This document shows, in pieces, positions 24,104 to 36,500 of a stretch of DNA of 64,000 nucleotides. Below the pieces are notes generated by a model. The model saw nothing but the letters and a program-made list of their open reading frames with translations. It was not told the origin of the DNA and searched no databases. Numbering within the stretch: the stretch's first letter is position 1; every line of letters starts with the position of its first letter. The position numbers were made by a program, and so were the translations under genes. The DNA comes from Galerina marginata (lineage: Eukaryota > Basidiomycota > Agaricomycetes > Agaricales > Galerinaceae): the NCBI GenBank assembly GCA_023014335.1, contig JAECYW010000022.1, positions 124,001 through 188,000 of the forward strand, read 5' to 3'.

Positions 24104-24799
24104 GAGGTCGATCGGATATTTGTTGCTGACTCCACCGGCCCTTCCAGAAGACAACCACATATGCATCGCTGGGAGACATATTTTCTTCGCCCTTCTTGGT
24201 CGTGACTCAGACCGCTTGCTCGTGGACTGCGCAAGAATTAGTACACAGCCAAAATCCGTTCTCTGCGTCCTCAACGGAAATCAACCACTACCGTGGCGAC
24301 AGCAGCAAATCTTCTTGTCGTTCTGTCCTGCGAAGCTCTTCCAGAATACGGGGACTCGTTATTCTTAAAATATACCACTTGAGCACTTCATATATCCTTT
24401 GGTTTGACTGTTTTGCCCTTATATCTTCAGGCGAGTCTGGACTCCATGGGTGGACCTATTTCGCCGTCAGTTGGCTCGGTGAAAGGAACTACGGTGGAGC
24501 ACGGCGTCGAAACATGGACTGTAGATATCCCCTCTCAGTCTCAAACTATTGGCCAATCTATAGCTTCTGTCAGCAATGGTCATGACTCACCTCCTGATAA
24601 CTGCCAAAACTCCACCAGGATCAGTGACATGGATCGTAGTCAGTCAACCTGCAGGTTGGAAACAACCGCCCTCGCAAGCTCGTCTGGCCAGTCCGTCCGT
24701 CCTTGCGAAGTTTGGCAATTACTACTTCAATTATGTGAAATGACCTTCCGACCGAGATTTATGGGGGAATTCGCCAGGATCTCAGGCGCCCACCCTTAG
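24104..24799 (+). other. Possible spliced Ser-rich gene in the desert, unresolved
   Basis: Two plausible coding stretches lie in line on the plus strand. One, about 24200-24360, contains LVVTQTACSWTAQELVHSQN. The second, about 24420-24799, contains LDSMGGPISPSVGSVKG, is Ser/Thr-rich and ends ARISGAHP. A good acceptor (pyrimidine tract, CTTCAG at 24424-24429) precedes the second. I could not find a consistent start or donor. It could be a real low-expressed gene or chance. Confidence 0.2.
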
Positions 24800-26768
24800 G
24801 GCATCCACAGCTGATCGTGCCATGTGCGTGGTGACGATCATGATCATGAATTGATCCAAGATTGATCGTCAGGGACGTAAACGACTCAGCATCGCATCTA
24901 GGGCACGGTTTTGCTCTTACGCAGCCACTTGATACTACTCGACGACGTACACTACGCAGACAAAAGGAAGCCTCAATGGACCAAGGACAGAACGCCGCAT
25001 TTCACCTTCCATTCCTCTTCCCGAGGATTTCTGATCAAGGATATGCACATCAGGTAATCGGATGGGAGCACCCGCAGCCCATTGCCATGTCCACGCAAGG
25101 ACTATGTTTCGTGAAGCCAATTGTGAAACTTTCCGAGCCTATCACTTTCCGCCTTGCAACCTGAATTATATCTAAAAGCCATGCTCCGAGCACCTACGCA
25201 ACGGCCTGACTCTTGAAAGGTTTCCTGCGTATCCGTTCACCACTTAGTCGCGCCTTGCCATGCCCATCCAAACCCACGAGCGGACTCTGCCAACTAATAA
25301 TTATCGCCGTGTCCTCCAACTACTTCTGCATCAAATTTACACTGCGCCAGGATTCCAGAATTTCAGTGACAAAAATCCGGGGTTCTATGCAGGTTTTATC
25401 CTTAAAAATATTGGCTGTACGCGTATCTATGAAGATTGGGCCACTCAACGCACGCAATAAAAAATCCCGAGTCCGTTGGACTGGGTAGACTGGAATGTAG
25501 TCCATTTCTTAAGCCTCGTTCCTTGGATATCTCTACACGGATCGGTCACTTGCACTCAACGCCTCCGAACGCCTCATGGCCAGTTGCCTCATGCATCTGA
25601 ATAATAATATTTCCTTGCGCCCATTGACATCCCGTTACCAAGATATGCTCCGCCCGACACACAGCAGATTTTGAAGCAAGGAACTCATCCTTGAATTCCG
25701 AAACTGCATTGCTCTCGAGATAAGCTGGAACTCCAAGGCTACCGAATGTGCTGATGCTAAATGCTATTTTTAGTGCGTCGGGGTCGAACTTCCGCATAAT
25801 TGACAGTTGACGTCAGCCCGTCGCTCCGTTACCGACGCCGCATGCCCTTTAATCATAAATTTGACGATGTCTTAAGGCCCGATCTGCTGTAAGTCAAAAG
25901 CAACGCGGGAGGCCATTGACCCATGTACACCTTTAATTGTTCAATCCGCAAGAGAGTTCGGGAGATTTCACAATCACTTTCCACCATTTCCGGTGGCAGA
26001 AAAAAAACAATCCAACGTGTATGTAACTGAGCCAAGAATTAACAGAAAGTCACCCGGTTTCCTGCACTGGATTTATACCATGGGCGAGAGCATAGTAATT
26101 CGATCCCAAGTATCGCCTCGGTCGGCTCTTCTGAGATAATATAGGAAGGGCTTCCACCATTTACAACCACGAAACACGTTCAAACTCTCCGTCTCGTGGG
26201 TTGTACGATGCCGGAAAGTGCTATTGAGTGTCAAAACCTAATTACACCGACCTACATCGGCTTTCTTGAGAACTATCACATTAATTGGTCGTCTTTCCAT
26301 TGATACAATGTTCCGACCGACAGTTAATTCCACGCCCAGTTTATCTCGAGTCTAAGCCCTTCAAATTTGGGGCGGTACTTGCCGATATAGCAATCTGCTT
26401 TCCCCAGTATCCTCGGGCTCGCTTGAGAACGCACTTGTTGGATTTTAAAAAACTACAATCCCAACAGATCCTGACACCCGAGTAGCAATTAATATGCCAG
26501 GCAGACTTGTTCACATATTTCTCTCGGCCCTCGAGGCAGTACTCGTCGATATGAAGATCTTGCTTCCACACAACCCCATCGGCTTGCATGAGAAACAACG
26601 TTAAAGGCAGTTGAAGGGTAATTGAAAGAACCACACCAACAACACAACAAACAAGACACTGTCTCCCAAAAAAACCATCATTAAAACCCTCCACGGTGCT
26701 TGGATCACCAAGATGTACACTTCTAACAGGTACATGTTGATGCATATGCACAATATTTTACGGCTTTA

Positions 26769-27398
26769 GGCTTCGATGAAGTATCCAGCTTCCTCGGCCA
26801 ATGCCCTCGACTCCACGGACTGATGTTAATTACTGAAAGATCCAACCTACCATCCAACACTGACAGCGCAGCGCTGACAATCTTGCGAAAATCTATCTTT
26901 ACAAAGGCATCTTTCAGGACATTCAAACTAAAATACCTTTCCCCGACGCTTGAGTGAGCGAGGTGCATCTTTGAAATGATAGAAAACAGTACGTTCTATG
27001 TACCTCATCATGTTATTTTTGAGGCCCGCGGCCGTCCCTACTCTACTGTACTTTGTGATTCAATTTTTATGAATAGATAACGACCGCCTCGACGCTTGTG
27101 TCAGCACGATGTATTTTGAAAAGGTACATGTTCACATACCATCACTTTAAAGTTCGAGGCAGTATCCCCTACCTCCACGGATGTCCTTGGCACGGCGGAA
27201 CAGATGTAAGTATATATGAAAATTTGGCGGCGCCTAAACTCACGCAGCATATGGGCACATTGACCAGAGTACAATTTTTAGAGCCAAGTTATTAACAGCG
27301 ACTTCCCGACGCTCGATTCAGTAAGCGGTGCTCTCAGAAAAGATGAATGTTTATGCACATGTTCTGGTCCTGTCGATTTAGGCTTTTGAGTCGGTATC
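26769..27398. repeat. Irregular diverged repeats in the desert
   Basis: A short module (GCTT-GA-GTATC) recurs at about 26769, 27152 and 27381. A second module (CGACGCT followed by a purine-rich stretch and GTGC/GATG) recurs at 26944, 27090 and 27307. Two of the intervals also share a segment around GGAGAACAG/GGCGGAACAG and GGCG-CTAAACTCA. The copies are strongly diverged and spacing varies, so this is a by-eye call. Confidence 0.35.
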
Positions 27399-28462
27399 TA
27401 ATTTCCGTTACCAACCTCGGAGAACAGACAGTGTTAAGAACTCGAAAATTGTATAGGCGCTTAAACTCAACCTTCCGACTTCCAAACCGAAGTTACTTGT
27501 TCACCCGCTAGCTGCTATCAGTGAATATTGGGCTTCCTGGGATCCCCAACATGGTTATCCCGAGAGCCAACAACAATAGAAGCAGCAGACAATCTTTTCG
27601 CCCTGGATGCTGTGCGGCGCCAATCGCGAAACCCATCACAGAGCATCAAGATCAAATGTAATATGTGTTTATGAATTCAAGCCTTCAGTCACACGTATGT
27701 ACCTTGTGGTTCAAAATTTACTCATCCACTCACCTAGCAGGGGAAAGCTTCATTGCGCCTTCCTCAGAGAATTCGGGCGAACAACCTATTCACAAGAAGG
27801 TTAACGCAGGCTTTTTTTGGAATGAACCGTAAATGTCATCATGGACTCCCGCAAGTCCAGGTGAGGATAGAGGTACAATGAGTACTAGTAAGATATGTTA
27901 TATGGCACACTGAGATCGAGAAAGTTGTTGATGAAATTTGAGCGCTTATAAATTGGCTACATTTGCATGCGCCTATCACACAAATTGTTGTAACTCAGAA
28001 CGCGACTACTCGACGTGGCAGTTTCATGATAGAGTGCTTAATAACTAACTACATACTGACTAAATAACAAGCTATATGTACAACTGACTTCAGGAACGAC
28101 AGCAAGTGGAGATCAAAGGGAAGGCGCGTAAAGTAGTAAAGGTTGAAGATAGAGTCTACGACGCTGGTAGTGAATCAGCAGAAAATCCTGAGACCATTGA
28201 TTGATGTCGGGACGTTGATGTGAAAAAGGGAATCTTGGGGAGTGGTACTAACAAACGGGAATAACAATCCGCAAGGATGTCCGAGTGCAGAAAAAATTAA
28301 CGGTTAAATCCCCGGTGAAAAGCCCCAGGCCATCGATCACTTCGTCGTCGAAACAAGCAAGAGATAGGAAATCTGAAGAAGCCACCAGAAACACAGTACT
28401 TACCCCATGCAAACACGCTTTCCCATCCCTCAACACCATCCTAGCCCAGCCCGAACGGCCAC

Positions 28463-30114
28463 TTACGAAGAATCAGTGAAGTTGTTGTAGATCAACAAGT
28501 TCACGGTCTTCGCAGGCAGATCATTCAGCACATTGGGAGTCGCAAGAGCCAATAACGCTTTCTTTAGTTGAGCAGGGGTAATGGTGCTGGGGGGAATCGG
28601 AGCAGCATCATCGGTACCCTTGAACATCATGTCAAGGAAGTGAGGAGCAGGAAGGTAGTTGGTGATGAAGGGTGGCAGGGCCCTGTGCGCCATGGCGTAT
28701 AGAGACGAGGGCGAAACAGAGGCACCGAAGGGTGATGACAAGATACGTTGTGATTGTATAGAGATAAGCTCCTCGGCGGCGTCGAAGGACGGGTCGAACT
28801 CTTTGGAGGGGTAAATGGAGAGGAGGTAGGCAAGGAGACCGGCGGTGTGTGGGGAAGCCATGGAGGTTCCTGAGAGTGTGGCCGTGGCTGTATTGCTTCC
28901 CTTAAAGGTGGAGAGAATGTTCAGTCCCGGGCCAAAGACGTCGACACACTCTCCATGGTTGGAGAAGTAGGCGCGGTCATCACCAACGGTGGAAGCACCA
29001 ACAGTGACGGCTTTCTCGGCTGAGGCTGGGGAGGTGTTGCAGGCATCACGGTTATCATTGCCTATTCAACATCATCAGGATCCGACGGCCAAAAATATGA
29101 ATATTCTCGATTCGAATACTCACCAGCAGCGACAGCAAAGTGGAGTCCATTGTCAACGGCACGGTTGACGGCATCGTCTAAAGCCTGAGATTTTCCACCT
29201 CCGAGACTCATGTTTGCGACAGAGCCCTTGTGGTTAGTCTTGCCAGTAGCGGCAACCTCTGCGGCAGCAGCGTTAAGTTTGGCCTTTGCCTGCTTGGAAG
29301 CCCAGGCGACTCCTCCGACGACGTCGGACATACTACCACTTCCATTGGAGCCCAAGACCTTGACCGCAATGACGTTGGCTTTCTTGGCGACACCGTATTT
29401 GCGAGATGCGATAGTACCGGCGCAGTGAGTGCCGTGACCGTTACCATCATCGTCAACATCATTGGCTGGGATAGTCTTTCCCCATGATGCACGACCCTCG
29501 AATTCGACATGAGCGACGTTGATGCCAGTGTCAATGACATAGGCATCGACGCCTTCACCGCCATCGGGGTTGTAGAGGTACTTAGTGAACGTGCCGAGAG
29601 TGAGCTTAGAACGGTGGCTAACGCGAGCCAATCCCTAAGTGAATTGGTCAACTGGCGGAGCGACATGTGACGTGATAAGACGTGTGAAGCTTACCCAAGG
29701 GGCAGATTTCTGAATGTCTTGTGTTCGAACAATTTGGTCCTTCTCAACATAGGAAACCTCAGGCATCTTCCTGATTTGCTCGACAACAGCCTCTGTGAAG
29801 CGCCCAGCATAACCGTTGATATGGCCGTCATAGACCTGTTGGACGCCAGCAAAGTCGTCCCCAACGAGCGGGTCGGCGCCATGAGCAGCCTGGAGGAAGT
29901 TCATGTGGTTCTGCATGACCGCCGATGGCAGCCCGTCCTTGAGCATGACGATGTAAGAGTTGTTGATGCTGCCATGGGGGTGATCCACGGATACGAGAGG
30001 GGCGAGAGTTAGGGGTGACGAGCTACTCTGGAAGCTTGGGCTCGTCGAGAGCGGTGTCGAGAACACTGAGGTAGCTATTGAAACAGCCAACAAAGACCAT
30101 TGGAAGAAAGGCAT
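28463..30114 (-). CDS. Secreted subtilisin-like serine protease (S8, proteinase K/cerevisin type)
   Basis: Extracellular or vacuolar endopeptidase made as a prepro-enzyme. Start MPFFQWSLLAVSIATSVFST is a signal peptide. The I9 inhibitor propeptide follows (NSYIVMLKDGLPSAVMQNHM to SYVEKDQIV). The mature domain starts APWGLARVSHRSKL after an intron at about 29694-29635. Catalytic Asp lies in AYVIDTGINVAHVEFEG, His in GNGHGTHCAGTIAS and Ser in LSGTSMASPHTAGLL. The oxyanion Asn is in GNDNRDACNTSP, formed by splicing at about 29125-29060. A C-terminal extension of about 100 residues includes PPSTITPAQLKKALLALATP and ends NNFTDSS at 28463. The last codons overlap a GTAAGT, so an additional short terminal exon is possible. 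It sits in tandem with a second secreted-protein gene. Confidence 0.92.
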
Positions 30115-30366
30115 GGTTGTGGTGGTTGTGAAGAGAGACAGCTGACGCGGTTTCTTGGGGAAAGTGATGAACCACTGTTTGCATCTGTTTACCGTGCACC
30201 TCCCCAGTCCGATTCCGTCGACTTTCCGCAGCGCCTTGCAGGACAGCCTTATCGTAGCACACGATACAACAAGTCGTCTTTTGTTGACTGCTAGCTAACT
30301 GATTCAACTCGTCCTCTTTGATTGCCTGATACTATGGCTGCTTCTACGAGCCTGGGTTCTTAGAAG

Positions 30367-30375
30367 ATTTATATA
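30367..30375 (-). promoter_or_regulatory. TATA-like element upstream of the subtilase
   Basis: TATATAAAT on the minus strand, about 255 bp upstream of the ATG at 30114; it would imply a long 5' leader. Confidence 0.3.
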
Positions 30376-30433
30376 AATAAACCCTTTTCCTAGCGAGAAG
30401 TGCCCGTATTTGGAGCAGTCTCATGCCACCGCT

Positions 30434-33400
30434 TTACTTGGGCTCAACCAATCCCAAAAATCCATACGACCAAAGCTGAATCGCGTCCGACTCTGTCCCA
30501 CTGGGCGAGAGCGTCGCCAGATCAGCCACAGAAAACGACTTGGTCGTCTTATCAAAAGCATACGACCACACCTCCGAGTAAATGCCTAGTCCTAAAATTA
30601 GTGTCCCACTCTTCCCAAGCAACCTAAATGGAAAGAAAAAGGCTCACTGCTCGAAGCGCCGTTAATAGAACTCCACAGTCGTGTCTGTGCAGCCTGCAAA
30701 TTCTTCACCAAATCACCATCGCCGCACCATGCCGGCTGCGGGGTAGGGGGTGGGTTGATATCCACACTGGTCGTGTTTGTGACGCAGAACCCCAATTGCC
30801 TCGCTAGACCACCGGCCATCAAGGCTTGCTGGAATGACCTATGTGGAATTCTTACGTTCAGCGAGTCACGGAGAAGTAGAAGTAATTTTGGACCTACCAC
30901 ACCACGGTTCCATGGTATGCCGTCCGATCCAAGACTTGAACATTAGTTGTGTTCGAGTCATAAGCCGGGTTCGCAACGACCATCCCAACGTTCGTAAGTA
31001 ACCCTAAAACGAAAGCGTTACGCACAGTCAGTCATAAATTACTCAAAACGGTCCGACTTCGGATGAGATTGTGGCGCACCTCGAGGATAAGGCGTTAAGG
31101 CATCCGCCACCCGCTGCAAAAACGCAGCAGTTACGTTTGTGCCATACATTAAGTTAAACCCCAAATCCGAGTTAAGAACCTATCCGTCACGCATTAACGC
31201 CCGAATCTTGATAGGCATGAAATTTTTAACGCACCTCGACTGGCCGACCATCCGGCATCAACGATAAAGCATAGAAGCTCACATTAGATGCGGTCGTATT
31301 CCCCAGCAGGCTTTCATCAAGCCCAACAGCTTGTACGAACGACTCTACTCTCTTCTCCGCCGTGCTTCCATCCACCGAGACCTCGAACATTCCTGGGACT
31401 TCCTCCTCCCATTTCTTTGCCATCGATACAATATCCAAGCCGCTTTCAATGTTAAGTTTGTTGAGATTCAGTATTCCAGCAGTGGCCAAGCTATCGACCG
31501 CGCGTAAGTTAGCTGGGACCAGAGCAACATTGACGTCAAAGGGGATGGTTCCATAACCAGTGCCTTGATTGCTGTCTCTCCAATTGCCGACTGGCTGGCC
31601 GGGGCGGAAAGCGAGTAGCTGGGAGAATGTAGCTGGGTTGGCAGTAAAGAAGGGTAATGCGCGGTTGATGTTGTACGATGCAATCCTGCGACATGCAATC
31701 GTTACAAAACTCTTCAAGAAACAGCCATAGAAGATAGAGTATTACCTGTTGATGATATCCAAGTAGGTACCATTTTGCAAGGTAGCTTGTTTAGCTAGGA
31801 ATTGTGCCGATCGTTTCTTTCCTTGCGGTAAGTCAAGGAAGTAGTGAGCAACCGCTGGGAGGAGCAGCAAATCTTAAGGAAGAGTTGAGCAAGGAGACTA
31901 CGGATTGGTGGATAGTGATTAACCTGTATCGATCATCTGTCATTGGGAAGAGTTAGTTCTGATGTTCGTACGATCTTAGATCAGACTCGAACGTACTTTA
32001 TAATCATAGAAGGGCGTATTCCCAAGATCGGGTCTTCCATTCCCCATATTGACCTATAGAAGGGTACACCTATCAGGTTTGTAGTCCGGCTGCGTAGGCT
32101 AGGAACTCACAAATGACGCATAATCCCCTGGAAAATCGTACATGTTACTAGACTCGACCGATAAGAGGCGGAGTTGGTATACCTATAGTTTCTTCGTGGC
32201 ATAACGCTCCAGTAGAATTGGCTCTCTCGATAACAGCACCCAGGGCATCTTCGATCGCATTTGGAGTGAGAAGGGGCATGAGCATTCGCAAGGCGATCAA
32301 GGAATCGCGCCCAAAGTACTGTATACCCTTAATTTAATATGGAAGGCGATGGGTAACGATGGATCACTTACAGTCAAAAACCTCCATCCACCTGCTGTAA
32401 ATTTATCCTGGAATGTCAAAAAGGAAACCTACGCAGCAATATATATGTTAACAATCTGCCAGTGGAAAGGTATGGGGGCCTAAGGCAGTTACCTGTTCAG
32501 AGACATTGCCAGGTAGTCCCTGTAATGTTGATCTCAAAGTGTCCGTGCTAGCCTCCTTTGGAGTCAAGAACAACCCCCCTACATCCAATCCAGCAAGGCT
32601 CGTTTCATTGGTCATCACTTGCACGCGAACGTGGTTTTGCGTTCCCTTGAGCGGTTCGACTTCGACATCTATAGAATCTCCTTCAGAAGCAGGTCCAAGC
32701 TCATGCGATCGTGTAGAAGGCAGGACGATGTCGATAGTTGGCGGCGTAAACGTTCCGTTCTTACTGGGTATAACAGAGAGGCGCGCTGCGCTGCCCGATG
32801 GGATGGAGATCAGGAGATCCACGGATTTGAATAGTTTTGGTTGCGGTTTGGGGTTGGGTTTTTGGGTAGAAAAGGTTTGAGGTGAAGATGTGCTGTTGAT
32901 ATACTGCCTGTGGAGTCTGACTTGCGTCGAGCTGAACGACAGGAGGGTGTAATTAAATATCTCGTGCATTGTTCCTGAACCTTCGACATAGTCTGAATGT
33001 CATGGGTCAGCGGTCTCATATCCGAACATTTATAGGCCCGACTACTAACCTCTCAAAGCACGGACGGCGCCCACAATCGTTACACCCAGTGTCGCATTCG
33101 CATTAAAGTTCAAATCCGCTTGAATACCTCGATTGCCATTTTCTCCTACGGCACTCTTCGTTGTCCCATTGACCAATTCCACGTTCAGCTGTGTACCACC
33201 GGGATTCTTTGGGAGGAAATAAACCAAGGCCCCGTTATTTCCTGCTGGAAGGGCAGCAACAAGACGTCGTGTAATATTGGCGCTCGCTGTAGTGCTGGTC
33301 AACAGAAGCTGGGCGCTGGTGACGTTGTCCCGGTAGAAAAAGTTTTCATTGCTTCCACTTGTTACATGGAAGGTCGTGGCTGCAGGTGAGGGGGTAGGTG

Positions 33401-33491
33401 GAGGTGGTTTTGGAGGCTCTTGTGAGGCAGCTGCTCTCGAAAGCGCGGTCAAGGAGCAGGAATACGCCAATAGGCGGGAAAATAAACGCAT
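30434..33491 (-). CDS. Secreted six-hairpin glycosidase, debranching-enzyme-like
   Basis: Likely secreted glycoside hydrolase with an (alpha/alpha)6 barrel similar to the C-terminal amylo-1,6-glucosidase domain of glycogen debranching enzymes. Substrate is unknown. Start MRLFSRLLAYSCSLTALSR at 33491 is a signal peptide followed by a Pro-rich linker (EPPKPPPPTPSP). The N-terminal half (to about 32450) is beta-rich and has many N-glycosylation sites. The barrel includes GWRFLTYFGRDSLIALRMLM, HEETIGDYASF, DTDLLLLPAVAHYFL and FRPGQPVGNWRDSNQGTGY. Further on are the acidic stretches DSLATAGILNLNK and YHGTVVWSFQQALMAGGLA. The C-terminus ends YSEVWSYAFDKT to GLVEPK at 30434. The W-x-x-x-x-x-GRDS and NWRDS motifs fit catalytic-site positions of this fold. 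More than ten short introns. Length is about 850 residues. Confidence 0.75.
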
Positions 33492-33565
33492 GGTGTTGAC
33501 TACTTCGTTAGCTTCGCCAATGGAGCTTCTGATGCTTGAGTAACTGGACCCCAATTATTTGGGCC

Positions 33566-33572
33566 ATTTATA
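33566..33572 (-). promoter_or_regulatory. TATA box of the glycosidase gene
   Basis: TATAAAT on the minus strand, about 75 bp before the ATG at 33491, with a CCAAAT-like sequence a further 10-15 bp downstream on the same strand. Well placed for a core promoter. Confidence 0.45.
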
Positions 33573-36500
33573 CCCAGAAAACAGGGAGACCAGAGTTATA
33601 CATATGGAGCGTCAGGTGGTAAGAAAGTTTCGATTGAATGCCTGGATCCATCGGCATACCCACTCACTGTCAAGGTTTCAACGTCGTCGTTGCGATCCAT
33701 TTGGTTCTGCGAATGGCGGTAATGACCCATGACGCATGGTGCATACGCATAAATGAAAAGAACCCCCTCTTTTTTGGAGGTGTTCAATTAAGCGGTGTCG
33801 GTGGAGAAGAAGACCATGACATATGAGAAGAAGTGTGCAGTTCCGGACCGGGTACCACCATTGACTGTTGAAAAGCTATCTTCAGGTCCGCTTTACATAT
33901 ACAGTACCAATCGTCGAGGCCGAAGAAGTGTAAAAAGAGGTTGGATTCAATCATGATTATCAAGCGCCCTCGGAATAAGATATGCTAAAGTTTGCGGCTA
34001 ACTTCAGCGAAAGAATTATTTATAAATGGACAAGAGTAGACGAACCGTCAACGTTCAAGGAACCGAGAACTTTTTGGGACCACACGTTAGCCTTCTGCGA
34101 ACATTGTATGGACAGTATGATGAAGTTCGAACATTGAGGTGGAATTTTTCCACATTTGTCCATGTTGAAAGAAGCTGGATCGAAGACACAAGTTTTTAGT
34201 TCCAGTGTTTTCTTGACGATAGGTTCATGGAGGCGAGAAATAGCGAAAAATGGCTGAGAGTATATCGTCAGGGCTAAAGAAGAAAAAAGATTAAAAAATA
34301 GAGTTTGGGAAAAATGAAAACGAACCACGTTCCAAAGCGGCTGTTGACCCAGAGCTGTCCACTGGTATTGACCACTGTGATGAACAGACCATGGCCCCTT
34401 TCTTCGTCATAATCTTTCGAATTCGTTTCCGCCCTCTGTTCTGATCACCATTCCAGAAATATTTCACCTAACCGTGTCGGACCAAGCTTCATGTCGATAA
34501 ACGAGAAAAGAAGACTTTTCGTCAACCCAAGGAGGCCAACAACCTGGCGATTTTTGAGCTTCTGTTGACCTCTGGGAAAAAAACTCGTTGAAAGGACAAG
34601 AATGTCGGATGGGAAATCCAGTGAATCGAAAGGCGGTTAAGTAATCTCTGTGGTAAAGCACTTCGATTCATATCAGTCACCGATTTTTTAACCTTGACTT
34701 CGTAATTTGAACACCTGTTCCTCAAGCTAGGTGGGGGACATTCTGTGTGTTCGTGAGTCGTCATCAACAATCCATGCAAAAAACAGGATCTAAATGGCAA
34801 TCCTGGATGGTATCACCTCAACCAACCTGGCGATAACGTTACTGGCACAAGCCCCTTCGAGACCCTCTGCCGAATTTCATCTCGTAAAACTTGGCTTAGG
34901 GATGGCCTCGCACCTCGGAAAGGCTCTCCAAACCAATTCAAGCTGGACGAAAGAGGATACCCGTGTACCACCACCACTGCATAGGTACTCTAGGGCGAGA
35001 TGTCCAGCTCCTCTGTACAGGTCTCTCCTCTGCTGCGAATGTATACAGCGTGCAGCACTTCTGGGTTCTGTCATTGCGTCGTGTCGCTTGAGCTGCGTCA
35101 CATAGGTATCATAGGCCATGCATGTCTCGCATCCTCCATTCCCATGGTAATATGCTCCTTGAGATTTATCATCGATGACGAGGAATGTCTCAAAAAAGCA
35201 TGATCTAGGTGCAGGCGGTGCTAGACGATAATTGGGCCCACAGATGCATGTATGCAGTGCGACAGGACCAAATTCCAGGTCGACGAATAAACATTCGTCC
35301 GTCTCACACTGCGTCATGACTTGCGTTAATAATCTCAAGACTTTAAACAGAGAAAGGCAGCGTAAGCTCACCTGCAGCTTTGGGCAGTGACTGGAATAGT
35401 GGCCTAACTTGTGCTACTCTTAGGAGTTTTGGCACTCACATTTACCCACAGGTTTCAGCTATCCACTAATTCCTCCTCCAGCCTTTCTGTATATGGAGGT
35501 GCGCAGATCAGGCTGGTGCCACAACACCATACAACATTCAGCGCTTTGACCCCAGGATGACCTGGACAAGGATTGTGGTATGTGAAATAATGAAGAAATG
35601 CGCACCAGATCAAGTCAAAACACGATTATGTTACAGAACCTCAATGACGATCATGAAACGAAGGTAGGTTTTGCCCGATGGCGCGAATCAGCTTGTCTGG
35701 AATACGAAACAAATCCACTGTGCTGGAATCCTGTTGGAGACTCTGGCATGTCTCGTCTTGATTTTATTTGGTCGGCTGTCCGGCTAGTCGTGCTGTGCTG
35801 CCATGAATTGCGTTAGAGTCCAGCTGTGGAGTGATCTGGAGAGCGAGATGAGCGTTCAAGATTAAAATGGCGTATCCTTTTCTGCACCTTCCGTCTATCG
35901 GAAATCACCAGAATAGTAATTTTGGTCTTCTGTCTCCTAGGTTGCTGATCCTCCTGGGCTCTATCATGTAATTGGATCATTCGCTGGCTACCGACGACTA
36001 GGATGCGGCTATATATTTTGAAAATTTCTCTGAATCCAACTACAGAAGAAGCTTTCGAAAAGAAAAGAAAAAGATAACACGCTGGACACCTGGAACACTG
36101 TAAGTATCTAGGATTTATGATGCTTCGACAACAGCTTCAACCTACCTATTGCTAGATAATATATATTCTCCTCCCTCCACCTTGGCGTCATTCGGTGTGA
36201 GAAGCCTTGCCCTGGACTGTGGGGCCCAAGTCCAGCAGTCGCCAACAAGATTTCACCTATCAATACCTTGTGGCACTTTAGGAAGCATGTATCTCCTATG
36301 AGGGGTGTATTACTGAGGTTTAGTATTTTATTCCAACGTCCCTCCTTCAATAAGTGGTTCTAACCTGAAAACTTTTGGAAAATCATATTCTTTGCTGCAC
36401 TCTTCGGAATCCGGCTGAGTAACCGAAGAGTGTTGATTGGTTCTTCCATTCCTCAGGCTAGAATCTATACCCGCCGCCAGCTTTTAGCATTACATACACA

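Larger units (their letters stand above)
20998..28462. other. Gene desert of about 7.4 kb
   Basis: Beyond the acetyltransferase promoter I find no supportable gene until the subtilase stop at 28463. Frames are short, in mixed orientation and without known motifs. The best candidate for a spliced gene is 24100-24800 plus (see separate entry). The part 26750-27420 contains irregular, diverged repeats. No terminal repeats, reverse transcriptase, transposase or integrase motif was recognised by eye, so ancient decayed elements, untranslated RNA or small secreted-protein genes cannot be excluded. Confidence 0.5.

Noticed and set aside
26341..26751. 136-codon minus-strand frame with a hydrophobic stretch
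   Set aside because: No signal peptide, no family match and no splice context; it lies in the degenerate region.
34877..35371. 164-codon minus-strand frame in the 33.6-36.8 kb gap
   Set aside because: No domain, no plausible splice partners and an overlapping frame of similar length on the other strand; more likely chance.
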